This document shows, piece by piece, positions 38,594 to 50,829 of a stretch of 64,000 nucleotides of DNA. Where the stretch lies: NCBI GenBank assembly GCA_028554795.2, contig CM068839.1:17684043-17748042 (forward strand), written 5' to 3'. The notes below the pieces were generated by a model. That model saw only the letters and a list, made by a program, of their open reading frames with translations. It ran no database searches and was not told the DNA's origin. Each line of letters opens with the position of its first letter. The first letter of the stretch is position 1. The DNA comes from Sinohyriopsis cumingii. Lineage: Eukaryota; Mollusca; Bivalvia; Unionida; Unionidae. A program made the position numbers and the translations under genes.

Positions 38594-38851
38594 CATGGGC
38601 CCCGAGTGTCCGAGTGGTCTAAAGCACTATTCGTTACAGATCATTGCCATCTCACCTCTGTCTGCATGGGTTCGAGTCTCAGATTCAGCTAACGTGGGTA
38701 TGTGAGAAAGCTTGCCAGTAGCTTCTCGTGGGTCGGTGGTTCTTTCTGGGGTTTTCCCAGGTTCTTCCCCCACCATTAATACTGGCCGCCATGTATAGCC
38801 TATCTTGTGCTGACAAATGACGTTAAACCCTACAACAACAACAACAACAAG
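38594..38851 (+). mobile_element. tRNA-derived SINE, full-length copy with 11-bp target duplication
   Basis: The head resembles a tRNA with a long variable arm: A-box-like GTGTCCGAGTGGTCTAAAG and B-box-like GGTTCGAGTCTC about 50 bases later. The body carries GAGAAAGCTTGCCAGTAGCT, GTGGGTCGGTGGTTCTTTC and TTTTCCCAGGTTCTTCC. The tail is CGTTAAACCC followed by (CAA)n. The direct repeat AATGATAATAA flanks it (38583-38593 and 38852-38862). An intact internal Pol III promoter and perfect duplication point to a recent insertion. It may belong to the molluscan SINE families already described (for example RUDI of the V-SINE group), but I cannot confirm this. Confidence 0.88.
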
Positions 38852-38953
38852 AATGATAATAATATTACGACATTTTGGGACAACTGATTTTTTTTTTGGT
38901 ACATGAAAATATTCGACATTCTAAATCTAATTAAAAAAGAGTCAAGTACCAAA

Positions 38954-39158
38954 TATGCTCACTTATAAGTCAGGGCCGGTTGAAACAACATAGACCATGA
39001 TCTAGCACTGTGTCATTCACTGACGAATTGGGGTTCATGTTATTTGTTTGACTAATTGCTAGGAAACAAACTGCATAGACCCAGATCTGCTGGTGCATTA
39101 TACACCAGCAAAACTGAATCCATGCAGTTTACAGTGGGATCTGACCTACATGAGTGCA
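38954..39158. mobile_element. CAGATCTG-family MITE, full-size copy
   Basis: Left end TATGCTCACTTATAAGTCAG. The right end, read inverted, is TGCACTCATGTAGGTCAGAT. The interior includes CCATGATCTAGC, TGCATAGACCCAGATCTGCT and GGTGCATTATACACC. The size (205 bp) equals the first copy. Confidence 0.7.
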
Positions 39159-39538
39159 CAATTTTTTTCCAGTTTTAAATAATAATTACAAACTTAGACA
39201 TAAAAAATCCAGGATTTAGAGCAAGTGAAAAGATTTCATTTTCAGTTTAAAATATAACTTGTAGCAGACAATGGCATTGTTAGTTTGGCAATTATTTCTG
39301 GGTGTGACTGGTATTGAGTTATTCTTTGAAATAATTTGCTTTGGTGTAAGAGGTGAGCATTTAAAATATAGCATGGTACCAGTTTTACCCATAATGCCTT
39401 TTAGAGATTTACCCACAATACCTTGTATAAATGGTGCTAATTGCACAGGAATTTTGGTATCTGCGATCATTTATTACAAGTTATACTTCTAACAAGAACT
39501 AAAAATGAGATACTTGCTCTAAAAAAAATAAAACTGAG

Positions 39539-39651
39539 CTCACATGATGCCACTATTTGTAATTATCAGTACTGGGCTCACATGATGCAACTATTTGTAA
39601 TTATCAGGACTGCACTCACATGATGCCACTATTTGTAATTATCAGTACTAA
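39539..39651. repeat. Tandem repeat, 38-bp unit, 3 copies
   Basis: Unit CTCACATGATGCCACTATTT followed by GTAATTATCAGTACTGGG. Two or three substitutions separate the copies. Confidence 0.88.
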
Positions 39652-40254
39652 TTATTGCAAAATCTGGATGGATAAACTTAGTGTTTTTTTAACTTGATTT
39701 TAAATTGTATGGTTGAAATAATTTTTCCCTAAGATGTTGGGAAAAATAATAATCAAAGAATAATTGTGATGTCAAGGGAGAAATTATTCTGTGGCAATTG
39801 AAACCATGGAGATTATATTAAATAATTACAAGCATTTACATTCCTTTATATTAAAATAAAAGCCTTTAAAATTATTTCTATTGATATAAATATCCAATGC
39901 TTTAGATTATGATGTTTTCTTCACTGAATGTACATTTCTAAGTGTATTTCATGCATGCCATACTTTTTATACATTACCTTTAGTTAATAACTTCATTAAT
40001 TAAAGTCATTGGAAGTGTAAAAACAAAGTGTAAATACATTCATATAGTGTCACATTTTGTGCAACAATTTTATAAAATGATTTTTAAATTTTAACTTACA
40101 ATCTATGCTAGCTTATCTTCATGTGCTTTCATTTATTTTTTGCATTCTTAACAAACATATTTTGTAGTCATGTACAGTGTGTGGCCATAAGTAATTTTCC
40201 AGTTGGAAATATCTTACTGACCTGGCGTGTAATTGACATTTTTGTATTTTATAT

Positions 40255-40980
40255 ACTTATATATAATCCACACCCAGATATTGTGAACTACATAGTCCTA
40301 GATCTGCTACAACAGATGGTTTGAACCCACAACCAAATTTTCTGAACTGCAAAGATCCAGATCTGTCATTACATACACTTTTTTTAACCAACACTCATTA
40401 TTGTGAACTGCATAGACCCAGATCTGCCATTGAATAATCTCTTTAGACCACATCCAGTATTGTTAACTGCATAGACCCAGATCTGCCATTGCATAATCTA
40501 CTTAGACCACATCCAATATTGTGAACTGCATGGACCCAGACCTGTTCTTACACTATTTACTTAACCCACACCTAATGGTTTTCAACTACATAGACCTAAA
40601 TATGCCATTGCATAATCTCCTTAGACCACACCCTTTATTGTGAACTGCATAGACCCAGATCTGCCATTGCATAATCTCCTTAGACCACATCCAATATTGT
40701 GAACTGCATAGACCCAGACCTGTTCTTACACTATTTACTTAACCAATACCTAATAGTTTTCAACTACATAGACCTAAATCTGCCATTGCATAATCTCCTT
40801 AGACCACACCCATTATTGTGCATTGCATAGACCCAGACCTGCAAATGCAAATCTTCTTAGACCACACCCAGTATTGTGAACTGCATAGACCCAGATCTGC
40901 CATTGCATAATCTCCTTAGACCACATCCAGTATTGTGAAACTGCATAGACCCAGACCTGCAACTGCATTATCTCTTATAT
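40255..40980. repeat. Minisatellite apparently built from MITE sequence, about 59-bp unit, about 12 copies
   Basis: Unit ACTGCATAGACCCAGATCTG followed by CCATTGCATAATCTCCTTAG and ACCACATCCAGTATTGTGA. The segment TGCATAGACCCAGATCTGC is the same as in the interior of the TIR elements at 37369-37513 and 38954-39158. The array therefore looks like tandem amplification of an internal piece of that element. Some units carry ACCTGTTCTTACACTATTTA instead and recur at regular spacing. Confidence 0.88.
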
Positions 40981-41089
40981 GATGATTCACAGTAACCACA
41001 AAAATGGTGATTACATAAATTGAAGTAAGATTAAGAAACTTAAATTTTAAAAATAGTAGAATTTGTCAACAACCTAAAATTTGGTATGG

Positions 41090-41405
41090 ACATAGTGATA
41101 CTTGTAACAAGGTAAGCCCATACTTATTTCCTGTGTATATAGGATACTTGTAACAAGATAACCCTTGTAATTATTTCATGGGTACATAGAGATACTTGTA
41201 ACAAGATAACCCTTGTAATTATTTCATGGGTACATAGAGATACTTGTAACAAGATAACCCTTGTAATTATTTCATGGGTACATAGAGATACTTGTAACAA
41301 GATAACCCTTGTAATTATTTCATGGGTACATAGAGATATTTGTAACAAGATAACCCTTGTAATTATTTCATGGGTACATAGAGATATTTGTAACGAGCTA
41401 GCCCT
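41090..41405. repeat. Minisatellite, 48-bp unit, 6 copies
   Basis: Unit GATACTTGTAACAAGATAAC followed by CCTTGTAATTATTTCATGGG and TACATAGA. Forty-eight bases equal 16 codons, so the minus strand stays open (41124-41447) with a 16-residue repeat. The middle copies are identical. Confidence 0.92.
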
Positions 41406-41656
41406 CATAATTTTCATGATTGACACAGTACATTTAGTGAGAATCAAATTTTTTTAAAATTTGAACACGGTTAATTATTTGCCTTGTACATTTTAAGGGC
41501 CATGGTTTCTCTGTGTATAAATATCAATGAGAACTCTGATTTTTTTTAGTGTATATGGACTTATGGTCAGTTATATGGACTCTGTACTAAACAGTCAGCT
41601 GTATGGACTCATGTATTGAATAGTCAGTTATATGGATTAATGTAATCAAGAGTCAT

Positions 41657-41796
41657 TGGTATTTGAGAAAGCTTACCATGGGTCAGATGTTCTTTTGTGG
41701 GTCTTCCAAAGTTCTCCTCCAACAAAAAATATAAAACTGGCTGCCATGTATAACCTGTCATGTGCTGAAAATGGTGTTAAATTCTACAAAACCAAA
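41657..41796 (+). mobile_element. SINE fragment, degenerate
   Basis: Matches the body and tail of the SINE at 38594-38851: TTTGAGAAAGCTTACCATGG, GTGGGTCTTCCAAAGTTCTC, CTGGCTGCCATGTATAACCT and TGGTGTTAAATTC. Much more diverged than the other two copies. No head is present and no target duplication is visible. Confidence 0.7.
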
Positions 41797-41849
41797 CTTT
41801 CTATATTTGTCTGTACTCCAGAATAAATTGCTAAAATACCTGGACATCT

Positions 41850-42260
41850 TTGTGCATTACTCATTTGAATATGTACATGACTCAGTTGAATATGTACATG
41901 ACTCAATTGAATATGTACATGACTCAATTGAATAGACATAACTCATTTGAATATGTACATGACTCATTTAAATATGTACATGACTCAATTGAATATAGAT
42001 ATAACTCATTTGAATATGTACATGACTCAGCTGAATATAGACATGATTCAATTGAATATAGACATAACTCATTTGAATATGCATATGACTCAGTTGAATA
42101 TAGACATGACTCAATTGAATATATATAATATATATGACAAGTGAATATAGACTCAATTCAATTTAATATATATATATGACTCAACTGAATATATATACAT
42201 GACTCAATTGAATAAACATATATGACTCAATTGAATATATACATGACTTAATTGAATATA
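41850..42260. repeat. Minisatellite, about 21-bp unit, about 18 copies
   Basis: Unit ATGACTCAATTGAATATGTAC with variants ATAACTCATTTGAATATAGAC. The right part degrades into TATATA-rich copies. Open frames on both strands (60-92 codons) are artefacts of the 7-codon unit. Confidence 0.9.
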
Positions 42261-42489
42261 TCTATATATGGCTGAACAGAATATATCAAATAATAAAACC
42301 CCATGACTTTTAAAATGTGTCAATTACTACAGACCAGTATTTTTAAGTGGGAATATACCTATAGCCACATATCATAAATCCCTCAGGGAATGCTGTATTA
42401 CATATTCACTGCATGATCTTTAATATGGGGACTCCCTAAATATTAGATACTGTTTCTGTAAACGTGTGTAACATTTGTCACTTCTTTTT

Positions 42490-42712
42490 TTTAAAATTAT
42501 AAATAACAGTTAACTGAAGTGTTTTGCATTGCCATTGTCATGTTTTAGTCGTATACAAATACTTAAAAATTATAAATTACAGTTAACTGAAGTGTTTTGC
42601 ATTGCCATTGTCATGTTTTAGTCGTATACAAATACTTACAAATTATAAATTACAGTTAACTGAAGTGTTTTGCATTGCCATTGTCATGTTTTAGTCGTAT
42701 ACAAATACTTAT
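42490..42712. repeat. Tandem repeat, about 73-bp unit, 3 copies
   Basis: Unit AAATTATAAATTACAGTTAA followed by CTGAAGTGTTTTGCATTGCC and ATTGTCATGTTTTAGTCGTA. Copies are nearly perfect. Confidence 0.9.
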
Positions 42713-43355
42713 TCTCAGTCAAATTTAAAAAGATGTTCTATCGAAGCATTCCACTAAAATAACAAGTTTATGGCTTTCCTATTCCCTTCTGTGTTGTTTC
42801 TAAACCAAGTGCAATGTGTGTAACTTCTGTTAAGTTTGAATGACATTTCACCATGTTTTTTTATTTTTTATTTTGATGGTATATACATTAGAAATTTTAG
42901 ACAATAATGGCACATATTTTGTTGCTCGGTTACATTTTTCACTGTTCACAAATGTTAGGGTTGGAATTGTAGTTTATGATTCTAGCCATTTGTATGTTGC
43001 TATGATTGAAATGTTGGGAATGATCCATTGACCAGTATCTGCTATAGGAAGAGGTCTGTTTTTGATATAACGTCTGTATAAACTGTCTATGGAGAAGTCT
43101 ACATGAGACCAATACAACTGGTTTATTACTAATAAAAAGCATGCAGAAATACAAATATAATTTCCAATCCATTACATCAATTCTAATTTCTAATGAAATT
43201 GTGTTGAGAGTCTTTCTTTTGTGGAGTATGCAATTAAATTACACAAGTTTTGAGGGAGGGTGAGAATGTGACCAGATCTAAACCTTCCTATGTACAAAGA
43301 GGAATCTAACTACATTGTCTGTTGTTTTTTTATGTCTGTCCCACCATTATCATTG

Positions 43356-44748
43356 TTAGCTCACCTGTCCATGAGACCAAGTGAGCTTTTGGCATGGCCC
43401 TGCATCTGCCATGTATCGTCACTAAATGCATCAACATTTTGCTTTTTACAACTTCTTCTCAAACACCACTAGAATGTTTTTTAATTCAGCCTGGCATAAA
43501 GGGCTTTACAAATAATGATGATCTGCCATCAAATATGGTCACCATTCAGAAATATAAAAAAAAACAAACTTTAAATGACTTCTTAAAAGCCAGTCAGTAG
43601 AATTTGAGCAAATTGACAGAAAATTATTGAAAATGGGTACAACTTTTAACAGCTTTACAAAGACAACAAAACAGAATTTTGACAAAGTTTGACCAAGTGC
43701 TTTCGAATCCAAATGATGCAGATTTGCTTTTAAATATAGCTGTTGTTCCTAAATTAGACAAACAAGGAAGTAAATTATATTAAAATCTGCATAACAGATA
43801 TTTACCAGATTTTACAGGAAACATTAAGGCATGAAGGGCTTTCAGATTCATTCCAAATATGACAAAATACCATCAAATATGACTACTGTTATGCATACTA
43901 CAGAAACAGTTAAACACTTTCTCTCAATAACTGTTACAACAAAATTTAACACCATGCACGCTGATGTAAAGGGCTTTAGAGATGTTGTAAATGTTGCCAA
44001 TTTGCCATCTAATATGACCATCATTAAAAACATTAGGAAAAAAGCAATGACTACTCTTCATGAGCTGCATAAAAGAATTTTATGACATTTATCAGAAATT
44101 ATTTTGGCATGAATGGCTTTTTGTACAAATTTCTGATGATTTGCCATAAACATATGGCCACCATTACTAAAACATAAAAGTCCTGTAAGCAACGTTTTGT
44201 GTGAAAAACTGCTCAGAAGAATTTGACCAAATTTGTCCGAACATTAATATGTTATGGGCTTTTAACTTTCTTCACGTGACTCTGATCTATTATTAGATAG
44301 AGTTGCTGATATTTTGAGAAATGAGGGTCATTAAACAAAAGGAAAATAAAAACCAATCAGCACAATTTGATGAAATTTAATAGAAAACACCATTAAAGCT
44401 TGAAAGTTTTTCATATTTATACAAATAATGTTGACCCAATATCCATAATCAAGATTATTACCAGAAATATAAAAATGTTTAAACAAAATTATCTGTTAAC
44501 AAAATGCTAAACAGAAATTGACCACATTTGACTGAGGGCATCCTGGTATGAAAGTCCTTTCAATCTTGAACAAGTTATCTTCATTGCCATCAAATTAAAT
44601 GATGATAAAATCCCAGAGAAAGTTTGAAAGTTTGTTTTCATAATATGTACAGTCAGCAGTATTGTATGAATCAGGTATGTTGCCATGTCCTTTTACATTT
44701 GGCCATTAGGCAGATATCAGCAATCTGAGACTCACTTGGGCCTCTTGT
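43356..44748 (+). repeat. Old dispersed repeat of bivalve type (AGCTCACCTG ... GGGCCTCTTG)
   Basis: It starts TTAGCTCACCTGTCC, continues CCAAGTGAGCTTTTGGCATG and ends CTCACTTGGGCCTCTTGTTC. I recognise these ends from repeats that are very common in bivalve genomes. The interior is a string of diverged modules of about 170-200 bp containing GGCATGAAGGGCTTT, CCATCAAATATGACC and TTTGACCAAATTTG. Open frames (60-84 codons) inside are accidental. The recognition is from memory and should be tested by a repeat search. Confidence 0.6.
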
Positions 44749-46244
44749 TCTATTATTACTTCAAAATCAAAGATATTCATCAAAGTAGATGTTACTGTTA
44801 CTGTTTTATTTTTATGCTTATCAAATGTTTATTATAAATATCCTGCTTGGGTGATAGAAGCTATACCGGATTTGTGTATCTAAATGTAATGAAGTGTGTG
44901 TGTGAGTGTGAGTGTGTGTGTGTTTCATATATATGGTATATATTTCCTTATCACTAATTGTCATTTTTATTTATTGATATTAAAACATGCTTAAAATTAT
45001 TAAATAAACCATTTAATCACATCCAAGGCTGTTGTGCTTTTACAAAACAATTAGAACTTAATTGAATGTAAATTCATCAAAATGTAGCTGGTTGTTATTA
45101 ATACCAGAAAGTTATACAATCCTCATGAATGTTAATTTTATTGGACGTTTCTTGATAAAAGGCAAAGTGGCACATATAGGTGTATTCAAAAACTGATAAT
45201 GTATAGGGGAAAATTCACCCTACCACTAGCAAGAAGGGAGAATTTTGAGAAAAAAATTAGCAAAAAAATTAAAGGTTGGGCTTTAAATTATAAGATGTTG
45301 GGACATCTGGCATTTCAAAGAATTAAGTACTTGAATAGACCATGGCATCATGTTTATGAAAAATGACCAGATATTTAATAGACCAACTACTGAACATATC
45401 ATGACATTATATTTATCAAAAGTGACTAAACATTGAATCAACCATGACACCATGTTTATGAAAAATGACCAAAAATATAAATAGACCATGACATCATGTT
45501 TATGAAAAATGACCAAATATAATTACGATGAGTAAAGACAAAATCAGTGGAAAGCAATATATTAAGTGCCACTGATTTCTTAAGATAATTCAGGGTATTC
45601 TGCTGTTCTAATAGGATTTCATTTTTTTCTGAAATAAAATGTCAGTTAGTGTAAACGTCAACTTGTGGATATTGTGTCACTTTCCGTCTGTCGTACAGTG
45701 CTTACTCCTGCTGGTCAAGACTGTTACCAGCATAAGTTGCCCTACTTTCTTAATTTACTTTATGTACAAAATAAATTGTACAACAAGTTTAAAGTTGTAT
45801 GGAATTGGCTTGACAGCCTGTTTGGTTGCCCGAGGTGGACTGAATCAGAGAATTTGTAGGGTTCCAATAATATGGCAAATAGGAATATTGATACAATGTT
45901 ACACCAATACAATATCATTCATTACCAACTCTGTGCTACAAAGCACTTATGAAATTGCCTTTCTGGTACACACTGGTACTACACTGAAACACTGTATAAC
46001 AAGACAAATTTATATTTGATAACCAATGGGCAATAGTTTTGCAAGAAACTGGATAACAAACAGCATTCCTGGCAATATTGCCAGTCTTTTTAAATATGGG
46101 TTGAGAAACATGGAAGAAGCTCTTGGAGCCCAGGACATATGTCAATAACCTGGCCAAGATAAGCTTGAACATTTTTCATTACAAGATAAATTTGATTATA
46201 CAATTAATTTTCACTGCATATGTCTGACAATACACAACACAGTG
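44749..46244. other. Intergenic stretch with short repeats
   Basis: Contains a (TG)n-like run at 44890-44923 and, at 45330-45525, four copies of a unit with ACCATGACATCATGTTTATG followed by AAAAATGACCAAA. A 126-codon open frame at 45639-46019 has no motif and overlaps other open frames; I do not call it a gene. Confidence 0.5.
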
Positions 46245-47130
46245 ACTAATCTTAGTTTGTGAATTGACATTATTAGACCCAGTGGCAATTCAGTGACACT
46301 AAACTTAGTCTGAGAATTGACATTAAATCAACTGGCAATACACTGACACTAATCTTAGTCTGAGAATTGATATTAGATCAACTGGCAATACACTGACACT
46401 AATCTTAGTCTGAGAATTGATATTAAATCAACTGGCAATACAGTGACACTAATCTTAGTCTGAGAATTGATATTAAATCAACTGGCAATACACTGACACT
46501 AATCTTAGTCTGAGAATTGATATTAGATCAACTGGCAATACACTGACACTAATCTTAGTCTGAGAATTGATATTATTTGACCCAGAGGCAATTCACTCAC
46601 ACTAAAAGTAGTCTGAGAATTGATATTAAATCAACTGGCAATACACTGACACTAATCTTAGTCTGAGAATTGATATTATTAGACCCAGAGGCAATATACT
46701 CACACTAAACGTAGTCTGAGAATTGATATTAGATCAACTGGCATTACACTGACACTAATCTAAGTTTGAGAATTGATCTTATTAGACCAACTGGCAATAC
46801 ACTGACACTAACCTTAGTCTGAGAATTGATATTATTAGACCCAGAGGCAATATACTCACACTAAACGTAGTCTGAGAATTGATATTAGATCAACTGGCAT
46901 TACACTGACACTAATCTAAGTTTGAGAATTGATCTTATTAGACCAACTGGCAATACACTGACACTAACCTTAGTCTGAGAATTAATATTATTAGACCCAG
47001 AGGCAATATACTCACACTAAACGTAGTCTGAGAATTGATATTAGATCAACTGGCATTACACTGACACTAATCTAAGTTTGAGAACTGATCTTATTAAATC
47101 AACTGGCAATACTCTGACACCACAGGTAAT
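46245..47130. repeat. Minisatellite, about 50-bp unit, about 17 copies with higher-order structure
   Basis: Unit ACACTAATCTTAGTCTGAGA followed by ATTGATATTAGATCAACTGG and CAATACACTG. In the right half, units carrying CCCAGAGGCAATATACTCAC and AAACGTAGTCTGAG recur every third unit, giving a trimer of about 150 bp repeated three times almost identically. Confidence 0.92.
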
Positions 47131-47870
47131 CTTAGAACTGACATTAGATCAAATGACAATACACTGGGATTGATAAAATGCAGCAGTTTCAGTCACTTAT
47201 TCAAAAAAGATCCTGTTACCAGTGTTTTATTGGTTTATTTTCTTAGTGATCTGAGTTTCCACAAGTTATCCTCTTCTTTGAAGTGATCCTTTCTCTCTTA
47301 GTTTTTGATTCACTGATTTTAAAAGAACCACAAATTTAAAATGTGTACATCTTTTTGCTCAGCCAGTAGAATTGCAATTGCTGCCAGCTTGTCTTTTATC
47401 TTTGGTAAAATTAAAGAATCTCATCCTGACATAGAAAATCTGAGAGTAAATGAATGTACAATGTGCAATTGCATTCGGTGCACAAAATAGATGGCAATTA
47501 AGGTAATTATGGTAACAAGAAAAATATATCCCCTACCGCCACTTTATTAGGTTGGAAAGGATCTCTTTAGGCTGTTTTCTTAAGCTGATAATACTGATCT
47601 ATGTTGGAGTGAATCTTGTTAGGCACCTATCTGAACCTGTTGTTAATATTTTAGGTTGGAGTTCATCTTATTTGGTACCTATCATAACCTAATGTATTGA
47701 GTTAGGTCAGAATTGACCTTATTAGGCACCTATCTTATTGGTTTAGGTTAGGGTTGACCTTAACCTGATGTCAGTGATTTAAATTGGAATTGATCTTATT
47801 AGAAACCTATTTTAACATAAATGTTGTTGATTCATTTAGTAAATTATCAAATTGTAGAATTATTTAGCCA

Positions 47871-47873
<3 letters not shown>
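47131..47873. other. Intergenic stretch with weak repeats
   Basis: Contains several diverged copies of GGTTGGAGTTGATCTTATTA-like and GGCACCTATC blocks at 47550-47830. No gene. Confidence 0.5.

Positions 47874-47951
<78 letters not shown>
47874..47951. repeat. (TA)n microsatellite, about 38 repeats
   Basis: An uninterrupted alternation of T and A for about 77 bases. Such tracts can extrude into cruciforms and are often miscounted in assemblies. Confidence 0.97.
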
Positions 47952-47952
<1 letters not shown>

Positions 47953-48056
47953 GTAAGGTATGATTACACATATTTAAAACAGTTGACAATTATTATATAA
48001 ACTTTGCATTCATAAAAGTCAATAATATGCTACTTGCCTAAACATAATTTTCTTGT

Positions 48057-48205
48057 CAGACTATGTAAATAGCAGTGTCACAGTGTGTTGCCAGATTGTG
48101 TAAATAGCAGTGTCACAGTGTGTTGCCAGTCTGTGTAAAAAGCAGTGTCACAGTGTTTTGCCAGAACATGAAAATAGCAGTGTCACAGTGTGCTGTCTGA
48201 CTATG
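48057..48205. repeat. Tandem repeat, 36-bp unit, 4 copies
   Basis: Unit GACTATGTAAATAGCAGTGT followed by CACAGTGTGTTGCCA, with small changes between copies. Confidence 0.85.
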
Positions 48206-50829
48206 TAAATATCAAACACAATGTGATCAACTGGACTAAAATGTAATCTAGCCGGTTTATTTATCATATTATCAGATTTAGTGATAAAATGGAATAAATG
48301 TGTCAGCTTAATGGCAATTTACTACTGAGAAACTGGCAGTCTGTTGTTAGATCTGGCAATAAACTATGAAGAAACTTACAACAAGTTATTATTATAAACA
48401 TTTAAATGCTGAACAACATTATTTTCTCACAACTGAGTAAGTCTCACTTTTGACACTTGGATTATAAAACCTTTGCTTGGATAAAAAATTTAATTTCATT
48501 CATTTCCAATGATAACATTTCACCCCCAAAGAAAGTTCTGTGACAGTGAATATGCTTTTTTAACACAGAAAGTCCATAAGTTGGTTTCGAGGAAAGCTGT
48601 CAGCCCTCCTCCAACTTGCCAACAAGATTTCTCTTTGGCATATTTCTTGGATCCATATGCATAGATGGATTCTGAACCTCAATCAATACACAGAGAAGCA
48701 TTATTTTAAAATGGAAACATTACCTTTTGCAATCAAGCCAATGAAAAAATACCACCGGTCTGCCTTCAGTCCCATACTAATTCAAACAGACCGTAGTCAG
48801 ATTTTCAAGGGATAACAGTTTATTAATTGTACATGCCTTCCAAATGGCTTATGCTCTGCTCAACGAGTTTTCAAAACGCAATTAAAGCCAGTTTATTTAT
48901 ATCTACACAAACTTGGTCATTGTAATATGGTGTACATTGATGACATTGGGAAAGCTCATCCAATGGAAGGCTGATTTTCAATCGTGCAAGTTAAACTTTG
49001 ATTCTGTATGGATATTGCGACATGCAATATTTGAGAAGCTGTCACAATATATTTAATAATTAATAGCAAGCAGATCTCCAAGCTTCTCTTGTTGATGCCT
49101 TTTTCTGCATCTTGGAATAATTTCACTCCATCATATATTTTCCCGCTTTCAGTGTAATTGTCAGAACTTACAGAAACTTTTGGAGGATTTGGGTAAGGCG
49201 GTGATGGTTTCACATTCTGGAATATTCAGCCGTGGTTCCCCTAACTGCTGTCTTGTGTCAGATCAGTTGAACATAATGTCTAAAACACCAATGACTGTTG
49301 TTCCACAGGACCCTACCCTTCCTTAATGCATCCATTAAAATTCTCTGATTGGGAATATTCTGATTATTAATCAGGCAAGCTATGGAAACAAAAGCTACTG
49401 CAAGCTGATATTTTATGCTCCCAGTTGGAGAAAATCAACAAAGTTTCAACATCGAGCATATCTCCATGATTGATGTACTTTTGTGACCAGAGACAGATTA
49501 AACCATTTGTCTGATCTGTAAATTGTGTCCTCGACTTTTTAGCTTGAGTTTTTATAATGGCTTAGGATATAGTGCTATAAATAAAGCCAAATTTGCTTTT
49601 GGCACGGTGCTAGTTTTATTAGATGGTTCTAATTATTGTCAACACCCTTTGTCTAATGAGGTGTGTTTAGCAAGAGGTCTTATTTGCCTAAGAATGTCGT
49701 CACATGGGATGTTAATACTTTGATAAGTGACCTGCAATCTCTTTCACCCATCTGTAAGCTGTCCTGGAAATTTCTATCATAAAATTATTTATGTTTGTTA
49801 CTTTCTGGGCAAAGAGGGGTAACTCTTCATTATTTAGAAATTAGAAATTTTCCGATATGTATAAAGTGAGAAAAGGACTGATAATGTTTTTACTAACAGT
49901 TTCAATCAATATTTATATTTCATAATTTGAAATAATTTTGTGTAGTAATTCATTTTACATAACATTTACATAGCATTTAATATATTTTAATATAAAGTGT
50001 TAAAAATGTATCCTGTTCGCAAAAAGAACTTACCTTTAACAAATAGGACTCAGTACGTTTTTACTAACAGTATAAATCAATGTTTCTATTTCACAAATTA
50101 CATTATTACGTGTAGTAACTCATTTCACATTGTATTTAATACATTCTTTTTAAATATAGTATTGAAAATGGTTCCTTTTTGTGAAAAGGTTCAGTTTCAC
50201 GAAAGGACTAACCATCTGCGAAAATGACCGAGTATGCTCTTCCAAACATTTTCAATCTACATTTATACTTCATGAGTTAATTTAATTTGTTTATTAACTC
50301 AAGTTACATAACGTTTTATATATCTTTTTGTATTAAAAAGGGAAAAGGTAATAATATATCTCATCATGACAATAAAATAAGCATAATAACGTTCCGAATA
50401 CACACCTGATTGCAGGGACGAATTAAAAGCAACACAAATAATAATATAAAAAAAATGTTGCATATTGAATTCAAATATAATTTACAGCCTTTGGCTACCT
50501 GCCACCCACCTTAGATTTGATGATGGTTCATCATTACCTTGGACTGAACAACCATTTTATACAGGATGTATCAAAAACAAACAAAGAAGACTTAATGGCT
50601 TTAGTGTTGATGGTACAGCTATAATTTTTCCTAGGCAGACATTTCAATTCCTGTCTTAAAGGGGTTTACACTCTTTCTTTTTTACAATTACTTACTATAT
50701 TCAAACCCAAACTCATACAGCTGTATAATGTCCCGATTTACACCAGAAGTACAATGTCCATATATCGATATATGAAAAATGCTGCATTTCTTAAAACAAT
50801 ATAAGTGTCTGTATCACAAAATAAAGGCA
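48206..50829. other. Intergenic stretch, no gene recognised
   Basis: Higher-complexity sequence without tandem arrays. Open frames of 64-85 codons exist on both strands (for example 48956-49213 minus and 50465-50659 plus) but show no known domain, no consistent composition and no clear splice context. A diverged duplication (TTTTTACTAACAGTTTCAAT and TTTTTACTAACAGTATAAAT) lies at 49880-50110. Confidence 0.45.

Noticed and set aside
38597-38680. Possible tRNA gene with long variable arm
   Set aside because: It is the head of a SINE with shared body, (CAA)n tail and target duplication; the acceptor stem does not close.
43290-44085. Open frames of 60-84 codons
   Set aside because: They lie inside an old dispersed repeat with bivalve-type ends.
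45639-46019. 126-codon frame in intergenic DNA
   Set aside because: No domain, overlapping frames of equal quality and no splice or promoter context.
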